DNA of 48,752 nt from an uncultured Nocardioides sp. (lineage in GTDB: Bacteria > Actinomycetota > Actinomycetes > Propionibacteriales > Nocardioidaceae), in the NCBI RefSeq assembly GCF_902805925.1, contig NZ_CADCUP010000039.1, positions 1-48,752 of the forward strand. The letters are read 5' to 3'. The notes beneath the pieces were generated by a model that was not told where the DNA came from, ran no database searches, and saw only the letters and a list, made by a program, of their open reading frames with translations. The stretch's first letter is position 1; every line of letters begins with the position of its first letter. A program made the translations under genes and the position numbers. Below, piece by piece: positions 25,636-35,090 of this stretch.

Positions 25636-26571
25636 TCAGGCCAGGGCCAGCGTCCGCGCCACGACGAGCGCGACGAGCACGGCGGCGAGAGCGGCGAGCC
25701 CGGCCACCTGGACGGGAGTACGCCGCGACCTCGGCGCGTAGACGATGACCGCCGCGATCAGCACACCGCCGACGAGACCGCCGAGGTGGCCCTGCCAGGA
25801 GATGAAGCCGCGGCCCACGACCGTGATGGCGACGTTGATGCCGATCCACACCAGGATCTGCGAGACGTTGCCGCGCACCTTGAAGGCGAGCACGAGCAGG
25901 CCGCCCATCAGGCCGAAGACCGCGCCTGAGGCGCCCAGGGTGGCACTGGTCTCGGGGGCCAGCCAGTAGACGCTGGTGGAGCCCGCGAGGGCGGAGAGCA
26001 GGTAGAGCGCCAGGAAGCGCACCCGCCCCAGGGCGGCCTCGAGCTGCGGGCCGAGGACCCACAGGGCGAGCATGTTGAAGCCGATGTGCCACACCTGCTC
26101 GTGCAGGAAGGCGCTGGTCAGGAGCTGCCACGGCGCGCCGTCGGCGACGCCGGGGACCCAGGTCGCGCCCGGACCCGTGGCACAGACTGCTGCGTTGGTC
26201 GCCCGCGGGAAGTAACCGGTGAAGTCGGCGTCCCAGCACCGCCCCAGCGGGGTGAGGTACAACCGTGCCGCCAGCCACGACGACCCCGCACCGGTGGCCA
26301 GCACCGCGAGGAAGACCGCGGCGTTGACGCCGATGAGCACCTTCGAGGTGAGCGTCGGGTCCGAGGACCGCCTCCCGCCGTACGTCGCGAGTCCGGACCT
26401 CGTCGACTTCGCACCCTCCGCCACGCAGTGCGGGCACTGGAAGCCCACGGCGGCGTCGCGCATGCAGTCGGGGCAGATCGACCTTCCGCAGCGCTGGCAG
26501 GAGATGTACGTCTCCCGGTCGGGGTGCCGGTAGCAGGTGGGCACCCCGACCGGGGTGGTCGGCTCGGTCAC
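25636..26571 (-). CDS. Rhomboid family intramembrane serine protease with N-terminal zinc ribbon
   Basis: This 311-residue protein starts at GTG 26571. An N-terminal zinc-binding segment (Cys25, Cys28, Cys33, Cys36, Cys46, Cys49 in CQRCGRSICPDC and CPHC) precedes a six- to seven-helix rhomboid domain. Catalytic Ser215 lies in GASGAVFG and His262 in GHLGGL. HEQVWHIGFNML provides the conserved His and Asn of helix 2. It cleaves membrane proteins within the bilayer; substrates are unknown. It follows ppiA by 13 bases and is probably co-transcribed with it. Confidence 0.93.
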   Translation of the reverse strand: MTEPTTPVGVPTCYRHPDRETYISCQRCGRSICPDCMRDAAVGFQCPHCVAEGAKSTRSGLATYGGRRSSDPTLTSKVLIGVNAAVFLAVLATGAGSSWLAARLYLTPLGRCWDADFTGYFPRATNAAVCATGPGATWVPGVADGAPWQLLTSAFLHEQVWHIGFNMLALWVLGPQLEAALGRVRFLALYLLSALAGSTSVYWLAPETSATLGASGAVFGLMGGLLVLAFKVRGNVSQILVWIGINVAITVVGRGFISWQGHLGGLVGGVLIAAVIVYAPRSRRTPVQVAGLAALAAVLVALVVARTLALA

Positions 26572-26584
26572 GTGGGGTGGTGCC

Positions 26585-27100
<516 letters not shown>

Positions 27101-27275
27101 GGCTGCCTCTCGGTTCGGCGGGTCGGATGCGGCGCCCACACGCGATGAGCGCAAGCGCGATCCTCCCACGAGCGCCAAACCGGGCGACCCGGGGCCGAGC
27201 CGTTCACCGGACCGGCGGTAGCAGCCGCAGGCCCGGCGTGGTGAGATGGAGACCCACCGACGAAAGGTTGGCCAG

Positions 27276-27989
27276 ATGCGACTGCGCCGCAAGCAGACCC
27301 TGATGGATCGGGCCTCGGAGTTCGCCGAGACGGTCCTCCCCCAGATCGAGTCCGCGCTGGAGTCGGCCCTGGAGACCGGCAAGGAGCAGGCGCGCGAGGC
27401 GCAGGCGAAGGCCGCGCCCCTGATCGCCCAGGGCCGCGACATCGTCGTGGAGAAGGCCTCGACGGGCGCGACGTACGCCTCGGAGAAGGCCCCGATCCTC
27501 GCGGCCGCGGCGGCGGAGAAGGCGTCTGCCGCCTCGTCGTACGCCGCCGAGAAGGCCCCCGTCGTCGCGGCCCTGGCCGCCGAGAGGGCCGCGACCGGTC
27601 GCGACGCCGCCGTCGCCAAGGTCAACGAGCTGCGCGGCATCGAGCCCGAGCCGGAGCCCGGCGGCCGCCTGAAGAAGCTCCTGCTCGTCACCGGCCTGCT
27701 GGCCATCGGCGGCTTCGTCTTCAGCAGGCTCCGCAGCTCGGGCCAGGACACCTGGCAGTCCTCCTACACCCCGTCCCCGGCCCCGCCGCGGTCGACGACC
27801 TCGCCCGCACCGGGTGCCCACCTCGCCGCGCACGACGCCGCGGGGGGCACCCCCGGTGAGGCCGTGGCCGACGCCGTGGAGGAGCCGCACGCCGCGACGA
27901 CGCCCGACGCGCCGGCCGAGATCATCGACGTCGACGACGTGCCCGGCGACGTGCCCGGCGACGTGCCCGGCGACGGGCCGAGGCCCTAG
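27276..27989 (+). CDS. DUF5324-like Ala-rich helical protein with one membrane helix
   Basis: This 237-residue protein begins MRLRRKQTLMDRASEFAE at ATG 27276, with GAAAGG upstream; an in-frame ATG at 27246 is less likely. Residues 1-130 are a long amphipathic Ala/Glu/Lys helix with repeated SEKAP/AEKAP segments. A basic patch and one membrane helix follow (LKKLLLVTGLLAIGGFVFSRL). The C-terminus is acidic and ends in three DVPG repeats. Streptomyces has a comparable DUF5324 protein next to its origin-proximal cyclophilin. Its function is unknown, and the family assignment rests on architecture and position. Confidence 0.75.
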   Translation: MRLRRKQTLMDRASEFAETVLPQIESALESALETGKEQAREAQAKAAPLIAQGRDIVVEKASTGATYASEKAPILAAAAAEKASAASSYAAEKAPVVAALAAERAATGRDAAVAKVNELRGIEPEPEPGGRLKKLLLVTGLLAIGGFVFSRLRSSGQDTWQSSYTPSPAPPRSTTSPAPGAHLAAHDAAGGTPGEAVADAVEEPHAATTPDAPAEIIDVDDVPGDVPGDVPGDGPRP

Positions 27990-27999
27990 CAGCAGCACG

Positions 28000-29028
28000 T
28001 CAGGACCGGCCGGAGGGGAGCTCCTCCGGCCGGTTCTCGGCTATCCAGGCGTCGATGCGCGCCCACCACTCGAAGAGCCACTCGATGCGCTCCTCCCGCC
28101 CGGCGGGGATCTCCTCGCGCGGCACCTCCCACCACCGCATGGTGATGCGCTTGTCGACGGGCAGCTCGCGCCACACGTCGCCGATCGTCAGCAGGTGGTC
28201 GAGCCCGGTGTGGGCCACCATCACCACGTCGGCCTCGGGAGCCGCGTCGAGCGCCGCGAGGAAGCCGCCCGGCCGCGGCGCGATCACGTGGATCATCGCC
28301 TCGGCCCGCACGGCCATCCGCTCCAGCCCCAGGCTGCGCAGCTTGGCGATGGCGCGCTCGCGGCGCTGCGGGGTGAAGTTCCCGCCCTCGGGGAAGATGA
28401 CGAAGGCGTCGTTGTCGTCGAGCTGCGAGGCCAGGGCGCTGATCTGGGTCTCGATGTCCTCGCCCTCCCGCGGCTCGGAGGAGATGAAGCGCGCCGGGAT
28501 GCGCCGCAGCAGCACGTCGATGGCGGGGTCCCACGCGAGGGTGTCCTTCAGGACGACCCGCGGCTCACGCCGGTACCAGTGCATGAGGGCGTACATCAGC
28601 GTGAAGGAGTCCCCGGGCCCGGCGTGCCGGCAGCACACCAGGATCGGGGTGTCGGGGTGCTGGTCGGGCGCCGGTCCGTCGGTGACCACCTGGAGCCGCA
28701 GCACCCGCCGCGCCTCGCGGAAGAACACCACGAGCACGCCCTGCACGAGGTCGTAGTGGATCCCGGCGAAGTACGGCGACCGGATCCGCCACCCGAAGCC
28801 GCTGGCCAGCCACAGGCCGAACAGCACGACGAGCAGCAGCGACTCGCAGGTCAGGTAGAGGATCGCCACCCACCCGACCCGCAGCACCCGCCACATGCCC
28901 GGCAGCACGCGCGCCACGACAGGTGACAGCGCCGCGAGGATGAGCCAGAGCGGCAGCGTCACCCAGACCAGCACGGTGAGCCCGATGACGGCGGGCGCGA
29001 GGACGAGCCGGCGGAGCGCCCAGGTCAC
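28000..29028 (-). CDS. Lysophospholipid/1-acylglycerol-3-phosphate acyltransferase-like protein
   Basis: This 342-residue protein has two N-terminal hydrophobic regions (residues about 10-40 and 52-76) and a PlsC-type domain. The HX4D catalytic motif is His135-Asp140 (CRHAGPGD), and the downstream block FPEGGNFTPQRRE corresponds to the FPEGTR motif. It transfers acyl chains to a lysophospholipid or related acceptor at the membrane. GTG 29028 overlaps the patatin stop as GTGA. Pairing with a patatin lipase suggests a phospholipid remodelling (deacylation/reacylation) unit. The acceptor is not known. Confidence 0.85.
   Translation of the reverse strand: MTWALRRLVLAPAVIGLTVLVWVTLPLWLILAALSPVVARVLPGMWRVLRVGWVAILYLTCESLLLVVLFGLWLASGFGWRIRSPYFAGIHYDLVQGVLVVFFREARRVLRLQVVTDGPAPDQHPDTPILVCCRHAGPGDSFTLMYALMHWYRREPRVVLKDTLAWDPAIDVLLRRIPARFISSEPREGEDIETQISALASQLDDNDAFVIFPEGGNFTPQRRERAIAKLRSLGLERMAVRAEAMIHVIAPRPGGFLAALDAAPEADVVMVAHTGLDHLLTIGDVWRELPVDKRITMRWWEVPREEIPAGREERIEWLFEWWARIDAWIAENRPEELPSGRS
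28005..28034. terminator. Strong hairpin shared by convergent genes, inside the acyltransferase 3' end
   Basis: ACCGGCCGGAGG (28005-28016) and CCTCCGGCCGGT (28023-28034) form a perfect 12-bp stem with a 6-nt loop, 15 bases after the DUF5324-like stop. The hairpin also encodes the last codons of the acyltransferase. It can stop transcription arriving from the plus strand; for the minus strand it precedes the stop codon. Confidence 0.65.
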
Positions 29029-29858
29029 GGCAGCTCGTCGAGGTAGGTGCGGGTCGCGTCGTAGGTCGCTGCGATCCGCTGCGCCACCCCGCCGAAGTCG
29101 CGGGCGGCGAGCACCGTGTCGTCGCGCGCCGACGTCCCCCTGGCGGGCAGCACGTGGGCGACCACGCCGTCGGGCAGCTCGGCCAGCTCGCGGGTGAAGC
29201 GGTGCCGGCGGGCGATCTCGAAGCTCACCCGGGCCACCTCCCACGGTCGGCTCGGCGGGGTCAGCGGCCGGTCGATGCGACCGACCTGCAGCACGAAGAT
29301 ACGCGTCGCGCCGAGCTGGGCGGCACGCCCGACCGGGATGGAGTTGACGATGCCGCCGTCGAGGAAGTGCTCGACGCCCTCCGCGGTCACCACGCGCGCC
29401 GGCGGCAGCAGCCCGGGCACCGCCGCGCTGGCGACCACGGCGTCCACGACCGGACCGGTGGAGAACCAGTGCTCGGCGGCCCGCTCGATGCTGGCCGCGC
29501 ACACCTGGAGCCGCACGGGCAGCTGCTCGAAGGTGACGTCGCCGAGCTCCTCGCGCAGCCGCCGGCTCAGGGGTGCGGCGGAGTAGACGTGGGTGCCGGT
29601 GGAGATGACCCGGCGGACCGTGCGCAGCGGGCGGTCGCCGTACACGTCCCGCGAGCGGGCGGTGTCGTTCCACAGCGCGGCGAGGCGCTCGATGACGGCG
29701 AGGGTGGGGTCGCGGGCGACCATGGCGCCGTTGAGGGCGCCGACGCTCGTGCCGAGGACGAGGTCGGGGGTGATGTCGCGTTCGAGCAGGGCCCGCAGCA
29801 TGCCCACCTCCGCGGCTCCCAGGACGCCGCCGCCGCCCAGCACGAACGCGGTGGTCAC
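29025..29858 (-). CDS. Patatin-like phospholipase
   Basis: This 277-residue protein has the oxyanion glycine run GGGGVLGA at residues 8-15, the nucleophile Ser38 in GTSVG and the catalytic Asp167 in DGGIVNS, completing the Ser-Asp dyad of patatin lipases. No signal peptide is seen, so it acts on membrane lipids from the cytoplasm. The start is GTG 29858. It overlaps the DUF3817 gene by 4 bases and the acyltransferase by 4 bases. Confidence 0.92.
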   Translation of the reverse strand: MTTAFVLGGGGVLGAAEVGMLRALLERDITPDLVLGTSVGALNGAMVARDPTLAVIERLAALWNDTARSRDVYGDRPLRTVRRVISTGTHVYSAAPLSRRLREELGDVTFEQLPVRLQVCAASIERAAEHWFSTGPVVDAVVASAAVPGLLPPARVVTAEGVEHFLDGGIVNSIPVGRAAQLGATRIFVLQVGRIDRPLTPPSRPWEVARVSFEIARRHRFTRELAELPDGVVAHVLPARGTSARDDTVLAARDFGGVAQRIAATYDATRTYLDELP

Positions 29859-30208
29859 CCCGTGACCCGGTCGGGGTCGCGCAGCTCCGGGTGCTCGGTG
29901 CGCAGGCGCGAGGCGACGTTGTGCTCGACCCAGAAGATCAGCACCGGGACGAGGCCGGCCAGCAGCATCACGACCAGGAACTGCAGCGACCAGCCGGCGC
30001 GCCGGGAGAGCAGGAACGCCACGACGACGTAGACGACGTAGACCCAGCCGTGGATGAGCGCCACCACGGCGGTCAGCTCGTCGCCGAAGACCTGGAGGTC
30101 ACCGCCCTCGGCCAGGCCGTACTTGAGGACCATGCCCAGGGTGAGGGCGAGGAGGAGGAGGCCCACGACCAGGGCCAGGACGCGGTAGACGGTGAAGAGC
30201 TTGCGCAC
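29855..30208 (-). CDS. DUF3817 integral membrane protein
   Basis: This 117-residue protein has three hydrophobic segments (about residues 8-28, 44-65 and 74-93), with a conserved-looking HGWVYVVYV and a VEHNVASRLR tail typical of DUF3817. No biochemical function is known. The start is GTG 30208, 4 bases after the SURF1 stop, so it forms an operon with SURF1, the patatin and the acyltransferase. Confidence 0.85.
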   Translation of the reverse strand: MRKLFTVYRVLALVVGLLLLALTLGMVLKYGLAEGGDLQVFGDELTAVVALIHGWVYVVYVVVAFLLSRRAGWSLQFLVVMLLAGLVPVLIFWVEHNVASRLRTEHPELRDPDRVTG

Positions 30209-30212
30209 CCCC

Positions 30213-30995
30213 TCAAACTACCGAGTCGACCTCGTCCTCGACCGATGCGCTCCCCAGCGCTGAGTCGTCGCGCACCCAGCGCCACCAGATGAAGGCGGCG
30301 AAGGCGCCGAAGAACCACCACTCGATCGCGTAGAGGAAGTTGCGCAGCGCGGTGAACCGGCTCGCCTTCGGCAGCTCGGCGAGGTCGGCCGGGACGAGCG
30401 TGTCGGACCCGGCGTTGCTCTGGGCCGCCTCGGGGTCGACCACGGCGTAGGCGCCGTACAGGTCCTGGTCGACGTGCTGGATGGCGTCGGCGATGCGCAG
30501 CTGCGGCAGGACGTCGTCGCCGGGGTCCTCGTCGCGCTGGCCGGTGCCGTCGGGCGGCTGGAGCCATCCCGTCACCGCGGCCTGCCCGGTGGGCGGCTCG
30601 CCGGCGTCGGCGACCGTGGGGGCCCAGCCGCGGACGACGAGGAGCGCTGCGGCGTCCGGCCCGCCCACCGCGAGCGGTGTGACGGCCCAGAAGCCCGGCT
30701 CGCCGTCGTGCTCGCGGCCCTCGACGTACACGCTGCCGCCGGGCACCCACGTCCCCTGCACCGTCACCGGCTGGCCGACCCGGTCACCGGGGAACGGGTC
30801 GTCGGGACCCATCGCGTCGACCAGTGCGACCGCCTCGGTGCGGGTGAGGTCGCTCGCCTCGGCGGCACGCTGGGCCTGCCACGCCTCGAGCTGCCAGAAG
30901 CCGAGCCACCCCGCGATCGCCACGAGCACCGCCGCGAGGAGGTGGACGCCGAGCGCCGCGGGCCTCAGCAGTCGAGGCAGGCGTGGCGCGGTCAC
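30213..30995 (-). CDS. SURF1 family cytochrome oxidase assembly protein
   Basis: This 260-residue protein has an N-terminal membrane helix (about residues 12-34), a large extracytoplasmic domain (PVTVQGTWVPGGSVYVEGREHDGEPGFWAVTPL and VVRGWAP are typical) and a C-terminal helix (FLYAIEWWFFGAFAAFIWW). SURF1 helps haem insertion into the aa3-type oxidase in the membrane. The start is GTG 30995. It heads the four-gene minus-strand operon ending at 28000. Confidence 0.92.
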   Translation of the reverse strand: MTAPRLPRLLRPAALGVHLLAAVLVAIAGWLGFWQLEAWQAQRAAEASDLTRTEAVALVDAMGPDDPFPGDRVGQPVTVQGTWVPGGSVYVEGREHDGEPGFWAVTPLAVGGPDAAALLVVRGWAPTVADAGEPPTGQAAVTGWLQPPDGTGQRDEDPGDDVLPQLRIADAIQHVDQDLYGAYAVVDPEAAQSNAGSDTLVPADLAELPKASRFTALRNFLYAIEWWFFGAFAAFIWWRWVRDDSALGSASVEDEVDSVV

Positions 30996-31064
30996 GTCAA
31001 GAGCCTAACGAGCGCCCGTACGCCGCCCGGCCGGTGCTCGTGCGGACCGCCCGCGCCGCCGGGC

Positions 31065-31190
31065 TCATGCGGGCCCCTCCACGCCCAGCCCGCACACCTC
31101 GCACCGGCCACGGACCCTCAGGTGGTATCCCGCTGCGGCCGGCAGCAGTGCCGGACCCCAGACCGGCAGCGGCAGGAGCAGGTAGACCAT
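31065..31190 (-). CDS. Possible very small membrane protein (41 aa)
   Basis: A short frame from ATG 31190 encodes MVYLLLPLPVWGPALLPAAAG, then a basic region with a CEVCG pair. It could be a one-helix protein with a Cys pair. GGAAC lies 4 bases upstream of the ATG. It fills the 245-base gap between SURF1 and tRNA-Ala, where no other gene is seen. Length and weak signals keep confidence low. Confidence 0.3.
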   Translation of the reverse strand: MVYLLLPLPVWGPALLPAAAGYHLRVRGRCEVCGLGVEGPA

Positions 31191-31240
31191 CGGCGTTCCG
31201 TCGTCGCCGCCCGCGCCTCCCAAGCAGTGGTGGCGATCGG

Positions 31241-31313
31241 TGGAGCCTAGGGGACTCGAACCCCTAACCCCCTGCTTGCAAAGCAGGTGCGCTACCAATT
31301 GCGCCAAGGCCCC
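31241..31313 (-). tRNA. tRNA-Ala(TGC)
   Basis: The minus strand gives acceptor GGGGCCT/AGGCTCC with one G-T wobble, D arm GCGCAATTGGTAGCGC, anticodon stem-loop CCTGCTTTGCAAGCAGG with anticodon TGC (plus-strand 31278-31280), and T arm GGGGTTCGAGTCCCC. The discriminator is A and CCA is not encoded. It reads GCA and probably other GCN codons. Confidence 0.97.
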
Positions 31314-31345
31314 GGGTGGTGCGGCGGTGCGGTGCTGCGGGAGCG

Positions 31346-31471
31346 TCAGGCCTTCTCGACGGTGTCGGTGGCCTCGGCCCAGAGGGCCTGCTCGTCGCGG
31401 GAGTCGTCCAGCTTCTTCTTCGCCATGGCGGCACCGAGGGCGGCGACCAGGACGAGCAGGACCTTCTTCAT
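31346..31471 (-). CDS. DLW-39 family small protein
   Basis: This 41-residue protein starts [21 protein letters not shown] at ATG 31471 behind a good GAGGA site. It has one membrane helix or signal-like segment and a C-terminal [15 protein letters not shown]. This matches the actinobacterial DLW-39 family, tiny proteins found beside tRNA genes near gyrA; here the namesake D-L-W reads A-L-W. Its function is unknown. It sits between tRNA-Ala and tRNA-Ile. Confidence 0.82.
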   Translation of the reverse strand: MKKVLLVLVAALGAAMAKKKLDDSRDEQALWAEATDTVEKA

Positions 31472-31504
31472 GTGTTCCTCCGTGTGTCCCGGCGAGGATG
31501 GGAG

Positions 31505-31578
31505 TGGGCCTAACAGGACTTGAACCTGTGACCTCTTCCTTATCAGGGAAGCGCTCTAACCGTCTGAGCTATAGGCCC
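31505..31578 (-). tRNA. tRNA-Ile(GAT)
   Basis: The minus strand gives acceptor GGGCCTA/TAGGCCC, D arm AGCTCAGACGGTTAGAGCG, anticodon stem-loop CTTCCCTGATAAGGAAG with anticodon GAT (plus-strand 31542-31544), and T arm ACAGGTTCAAGTCCTGT. The discriminator is A and CCA is not encoded. It decodes AUC and AUU. Confidence 0.97.
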
Positions 31579-31737
31579 GCCGCACGAGCGGCGAGTGGCC
31601 TCGCGACTGTGCGCTGGAAGGCTACCCCACGCCCGATCGGCGCCACAAAGCGAGTCCCGCGCTGGCAGGCGCGGCGGTCCTAGATACCCCAGAAACACCG
31701 GGATCGCGCCAAGCTGCTCCTCCGTCACCTCGGCGTA

Positions 31738-31763
31738 GGGATCCCCGGATATCCGGGGATCCC
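31738..31763. terminator. 26-bp perfect palindrome after the gyrA-DUF3566 operon
   Basis: GGGATCCCCGG (31738-31748), ATAT, then CCGGGGATCCC (31753-31763) form a perfect palindrome that folds into an 11-bp stem with a 4-nt loop. It lies 24 bases downstream of the DUF3566 stop on the minus strand, where a terminator is expected, but has no T-tract. It could instead be a protein-binding site. Confidence 0.5.
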
Positions 31764-31787
31764 AACCAACCGGCACGCCGACCTCCC

Positions 31788-32336
31788 TCAGCGCTCGTCC
31801 TCCGACAGCGTGACCTCGATGCCGCCGAGGAGGGCGGCGGCCATGTTGTAGAGGAACGCTCCCAGGGTGGCGATCGCGGTCAGCAGGATCACGTCGATCA
31901 CGGTGATCAGCAGGGTGAAGCCCAGCACCCTCGACATCCCGACGTAGTCGGTGACGTCGAAGTCGCTGGTCTGGTCGCCGGCGACCACGCTCGCCACGGT
32001 GGAGTTGATCGACTCCCACACGCCGGCGGCACCGAGCACCGACCACACCATGAACACCGCCACGAAGGTGACCACGCCGAACGCGATCGAGAGCAGGAAG
32101 GAGGCCTTCATGACCGACCAGGGGTCGATCCTGCTCAGCCGCAGCCGCGCCCGGCGGGGCTGCTTCCTGCCCGTACGACGCGGCGCGGACTCCGGGTCGG
32201 CGTTGCTGCGGTGCTCGCTGGCGGCGACCGACAGGGCGCCGGACAGCCGCCTCTTGAGAGGTGGGCGCTCCGCCGGCTCGTCAGCGGTCGCCGAGCCGCG
32301 GCGTCCGCTCGTCGTACCGGCGGTGCGCTCGCTCAT
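31788..32336 (-). CDS. DUF3566 transmembrane protein
   Basis: This 182-residue protein has a basic, disordered N-terminal 65 residues and a DUF3566 domain with two membrane helices (about residues 78-105 and 135-165). RLRLSRIDPWSVMKASFLLSIAFG is the family signature. Rv0007 of M. tuberculosis is the positional equivalent after gyrA. Its function is unknown; linkage to DNA gyrase genes is widespread in actinobacteria. Its ATG shares one base with the gyrA stop (TGATG). Confidence 0.93.
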   Translation of the reverse strand: MSERTAGTTSGRRGSATADEPAERPPLKRRLSGALSVAASEHRSNADPESAPRRTGRKQPRRARLRLSRIDPWSVMKASFLLSIAFGVVTFVAVFMVWSVLGAAGVWESINSTVASVVAGDQTSDFDVTDYVGMSRVLGFTLLITVIDVILLTAIATLGAFLYNMAAALLGGIEVTLSEDER

Positions 32337-35062
32337 CAGGACTCACTCTCACCCGGGTCGTCTGCAGCCTCGCCCGAGTCGTCGGCGTCCGCCTCGAGCA
32401 CGTCGTTCTCGATTGTCGCACCCTCGACGGTAGCCGACGAGTCCGCGACCTCCGGGTCGGCGGTCGCGGCCGCCGGGTCGAGGCCGGCCTCCTCGAGGAT
32501 CTCCTCGAGCTCCTCCTCGTCACGCGCCTCCACCGAGCGCGCCACCACGGCGACGGCGTCGCCCGACTTGGGCGTCACGAACCTCACGCCCATGGTCGAG
32601 CGGCCGGTCCGGCGGAAGTTCTCGTTGATGGGGCTGCGCACGACCTGGCCGCCGTTGGTGATCGAGAGGACCTCGTCGCCCTCCTCGACGATGAACGCGC
32701 CGACCAGCCCACCGCGGTCCTCGTTGGCCAGCGACATCGCCTTGATGCCGATGCCGCCGCGGGACTGGAGGCGGTACTCGGAGATGCGCGAGCGCTTGGC
32801 GAAGCCGCCGTCGGTGATGGTGAAGACGTACTGCTCCTTGACGTCGCTCTCCTCCACCGACTCGCCCGCCGCCTCGGCGGCCTCCTCGGCCGCGACCTGC
32901 TCGGCGCGGATCACCGAGAGCGAGAGCAGCGAGTCGCTCGCGCGGAACTTCATGCCCGCGACACCGGAGGTGGCGCGACCCATCGGCCGCAGCTGGGCGT
33001 CGTCGGCGCGGAAGCGGATCGCCTGGCCCTTGCGGGAGACGAGCAGGATGTCGTCGTCGGCGTCGACCAGCTCGGCGCCGATCAGCTCATCGTCGTCCTC
33101 GCGGAAGTTGATGGCGATGACGCCGGCCTGGCGCGGGGAGTTGTAGTCGCCCAGCCGCGTCTTCTTCACCAGCCCGTGGCGGGTGGCGAGCACCAGGTAG
33201 GGCGCCTGGTCGTAGTCGCGGATCGCCAGCACCTGCGCGATGTTCTCGTCGGGCTGGAAGCTGAGCAGGCCGGCGACGTGGCCGCCCTTGGCGTCGCGCT
33301 GGGCCTCGGGCAGGTTGTAGGCCTTGGTGCGGTAGACCCGGCCCTGGGTGGTGAAGAACAGCAGCCAGTGGTGGTTGGAGGTGGCGATGAAGTGCTCGAC
33401 CACGTCGTCGCCACGCAGTGTCGCCCCGCGCACGCCCTTCCCGCCGCGCTTCTGGGTGCGGTACTGGTCGGCCCGGGTCCGCTTGGCGTAGCCGCCGCGG
33501 GTGATGGAGACGACGAGCTCCTCGTCGGGGATGAGGTCCTCCATCGAGAGGTCCCCGTCGGCGGCGATGATCTGGGTACGCCGCTCGTCGCCGTACTTCT
33601 CGACCAGCTCGCCGAGCTCGTCGATGACGATCCGGCGCTGACGGGCCTCGTTGGCGAGGATGTCCTCGAGGTCGGCGATCTCGACCTCGATCTTGGCCAG
33701 CTCGTCGACGATCTTCTGGCGCTCCAGGGCCGCCAGGCGCCGCAGCTGCATCTCCAGGATCGCGTTGGCCTGCAGCTCGTCGATCTCGAGGAGCTCGATG
33801 AGGCCGGTGCGGGCCTGCTCGACGTCGGGCGAGCGGCGGATCAGCGCGATGACCGCGTCGAGCTGGTCGAGCGCCTTGACCAGCCCGCGGTAGACGTGCG
33901 CGCGCTTCTCGGCCTCGGCGAGGCGGAAGCGGGTACGCCGCTGGATGACGTCGATCTGGTGGGCCACCCAGTTGCTGATGAACTGGTCGACGGTGAGCGT
34001 GCGCGGCACGCCGTCGACCAGCGCGAGCATGTTGGCGCTGAAGTTGGTCTGGAGCTCGGTGTGCTTGAGCAGGTTGTTGAGCACGACCCGGGCGACGGCG
34101 TCGCGCTTGAGCACGATGACCAGCCGCTGGCCCGTGCGGTCGGAGGTGTCGTCGCGGACGTCGGCGATGCCCTGGACCTTGCCGCCGTCGGCGAGCTCGG
34201 CGATCTTCAGCGCCAGGTTGTCGGGGTTGACCATGTAGGGCAGCTCGGTGATCACCAGGCAGGTGCGGCCCTTGGCGTCCTCGTCGACCTCGATCACCGC
34301 GCGCTGCGTGATCGAGCCGCGGCCGGTGCGGTAGGTCTGCTCGATGCCCTCGCGGCCCACGATGAGGGCGGCGTTGGGGAAGTCGGGGCCCTTGATCCGC
34401 GCGATCAGCTCGTCCTGGAGCTCCTCGCGGGTGGCGTCGGGGTGCTCGAGGGCCCAGGTGGCACCGTCGGCGACCTCGCGCAGGTTGTGGGGCGGGATGT
34501 TGGTGGCCATGCCCACCGCGATGCCGGCCGAGCCGTTGACCAGCAGGTTGGGGTAGCGCGCGGGCAGGATCGTCGGCTCGGAGCTGCGGCCGTCGTAGTT
34601 CGGCGCGAAGTTGACGGTGTCCTGGTCGATGTCGCGGACCATCTCGGTCGCCAGCGGTGCCATCTTGCACTCGGTGTAGCGCATCGCGGCGGCGGGGTCG
34701 TTGCCCGGGGAGCCGAAGTTGCCCTGGCCGTGGATCAGCGGCGCGCGCATCACCCACGGCTGGGCGAGGCGGACGAGGGTGTCGTAGATCGCGGTGTCGC
34801 CGTGCGGGTGGTACTGACCCATGACGTCGCCGACCACGCGCGCGCACTTGGAGAAGCCGCGGTCGGGCCGGTAGCCGCCGTCCCACATGGCGTAGAGCAC
34901 GCGCCGGTGCACCGGCTTGAGGCCGTCACGCACGTCGGGAAGGGCCCGGCCGACGATCACCGCCATCGCGTAGTCGATGTAGGAGCGCTTCATGGACTCC
35001 TGGAGGTCGATCTCCTGGATCCGGGGCCCGCCGCCCTCGCCGCTGCCGGTCTGCTCAGTCAT
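32336..35062 (-). CDS. gyrA: DNA gyrase subunit A
   Basis: The 908-residue breakage-reunion subunit introduces negative supercoils together with GyrB. Catalytic Tyr129 lies in AAAMRYTEC. The quinolone-binding stretch reads [10 protein letters not shown], with Thr90 at the E. coli Ser83 position and an Asp at the Asp87 position. The C-terminal domain contains the GyrA-box-like QRGGKGVRG segment and blades that wrap DNA, then an acidic tail of about 70 residues ([13 protein letters not shown]). ATG 35062 follows gyrB by 73 bases. DUF3566 overlaps its stop. Confidence 0.97.
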   Translation of the reverse strand: MTEQTGSGEGGGPRIQEIDLQESMKRSYIDYAMAVIVGRALPDVRDGLKPVHRRVLYAMWDGGYRPDRGFSKCARVVGDVMGQYHPHGDTAIYDTLVRLAQPWVMRAPLIHGQGNFGSPGNDPAAAMRYTECKMAPLATEMVRDIDQDTVNFAPNYDGRSSEPTILPARYPNLLVNGSAGIAVGMATNIPPHNLREVADGATWALEHPDATREELQDELIARIKGPDFPNAALIVGREGIEQTYRTGRGSITQRAVIEVDEDAKGRTCLVITELPYMVNPDNLALKIAELADGGKVQGIADVRDDTSDRTGQRLVIVLKRDAVARVVLNNLLKHTELQTNFSANMLALVDGVPRTLTVDQFISNWVAHQIDVIQRRTRFRLAEAEKRAHVYRGLVKALDQLDAVIALIRRSPDVEQARTGLIELLEIDELQANAILEMQLRRLAALERQKIVDELAKIEVEIADLEDILANEARQRRIVIDELGELVEKYGDERRTQIIAADGDLSMEDLIPDEELVVSITRGGYAKRTRADQYRTQKRGGKGVRGATLRGDDVVEHFIATSNHHWLLFFTTQGRVYRTKAYNLPEAQRDAKGGHVAGLLSFQPDENIAQVLAIRDYDQAPYLVLATRHGLVKKTRLGDYNSPRQAGVIAINFREDDDELIGAELVDADDDILLVSRKGQAIRFRADDAQLRPMGRATSGVAGMKFRASDSLLSLSVIRAEQVAAEEAAEAAGESVEESDVKEQYVFTITDGGFAKRSRISEYRLQSRGGIGIKAMSLANEDRGGLVGAFIVEEGDEVLSITNGGQVVRSPINENFRRTGRSTMGVRFVTPKSGDAVAVVARSVEARDEEELEEILEEAGLDPAAATADPEVADSSATVEGATIENDVLEADADDSGEAADDPGESES

Positions 35063-35090
35063 GGATGTCCTTCTGCTCGGATCTACGCGC

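Noticed and set aside
31191..31307. Upstream part of a minus-strand frame beginning MAQLVAHLLCKQGVRGSSPLGST
   Set aside because: It is the translation of the tRNA-Ala gene, a common false ORF; only the downstream ATG at 31190 is kept as a weak candidate.
31505..31763. Integrated mobile element at tRNA-Ile
   Set aside because: No integrase, no direct repeat of the tRNA 3' end and only about 200 bases of possible foreign sequence.
34789..34800. Quinolone-resistance mutation in gyrA (Thr at the Ser83 position)
   Set aside because: Actinobacterial GyrA naturally varies at this position, so resistance cannot be claimed.
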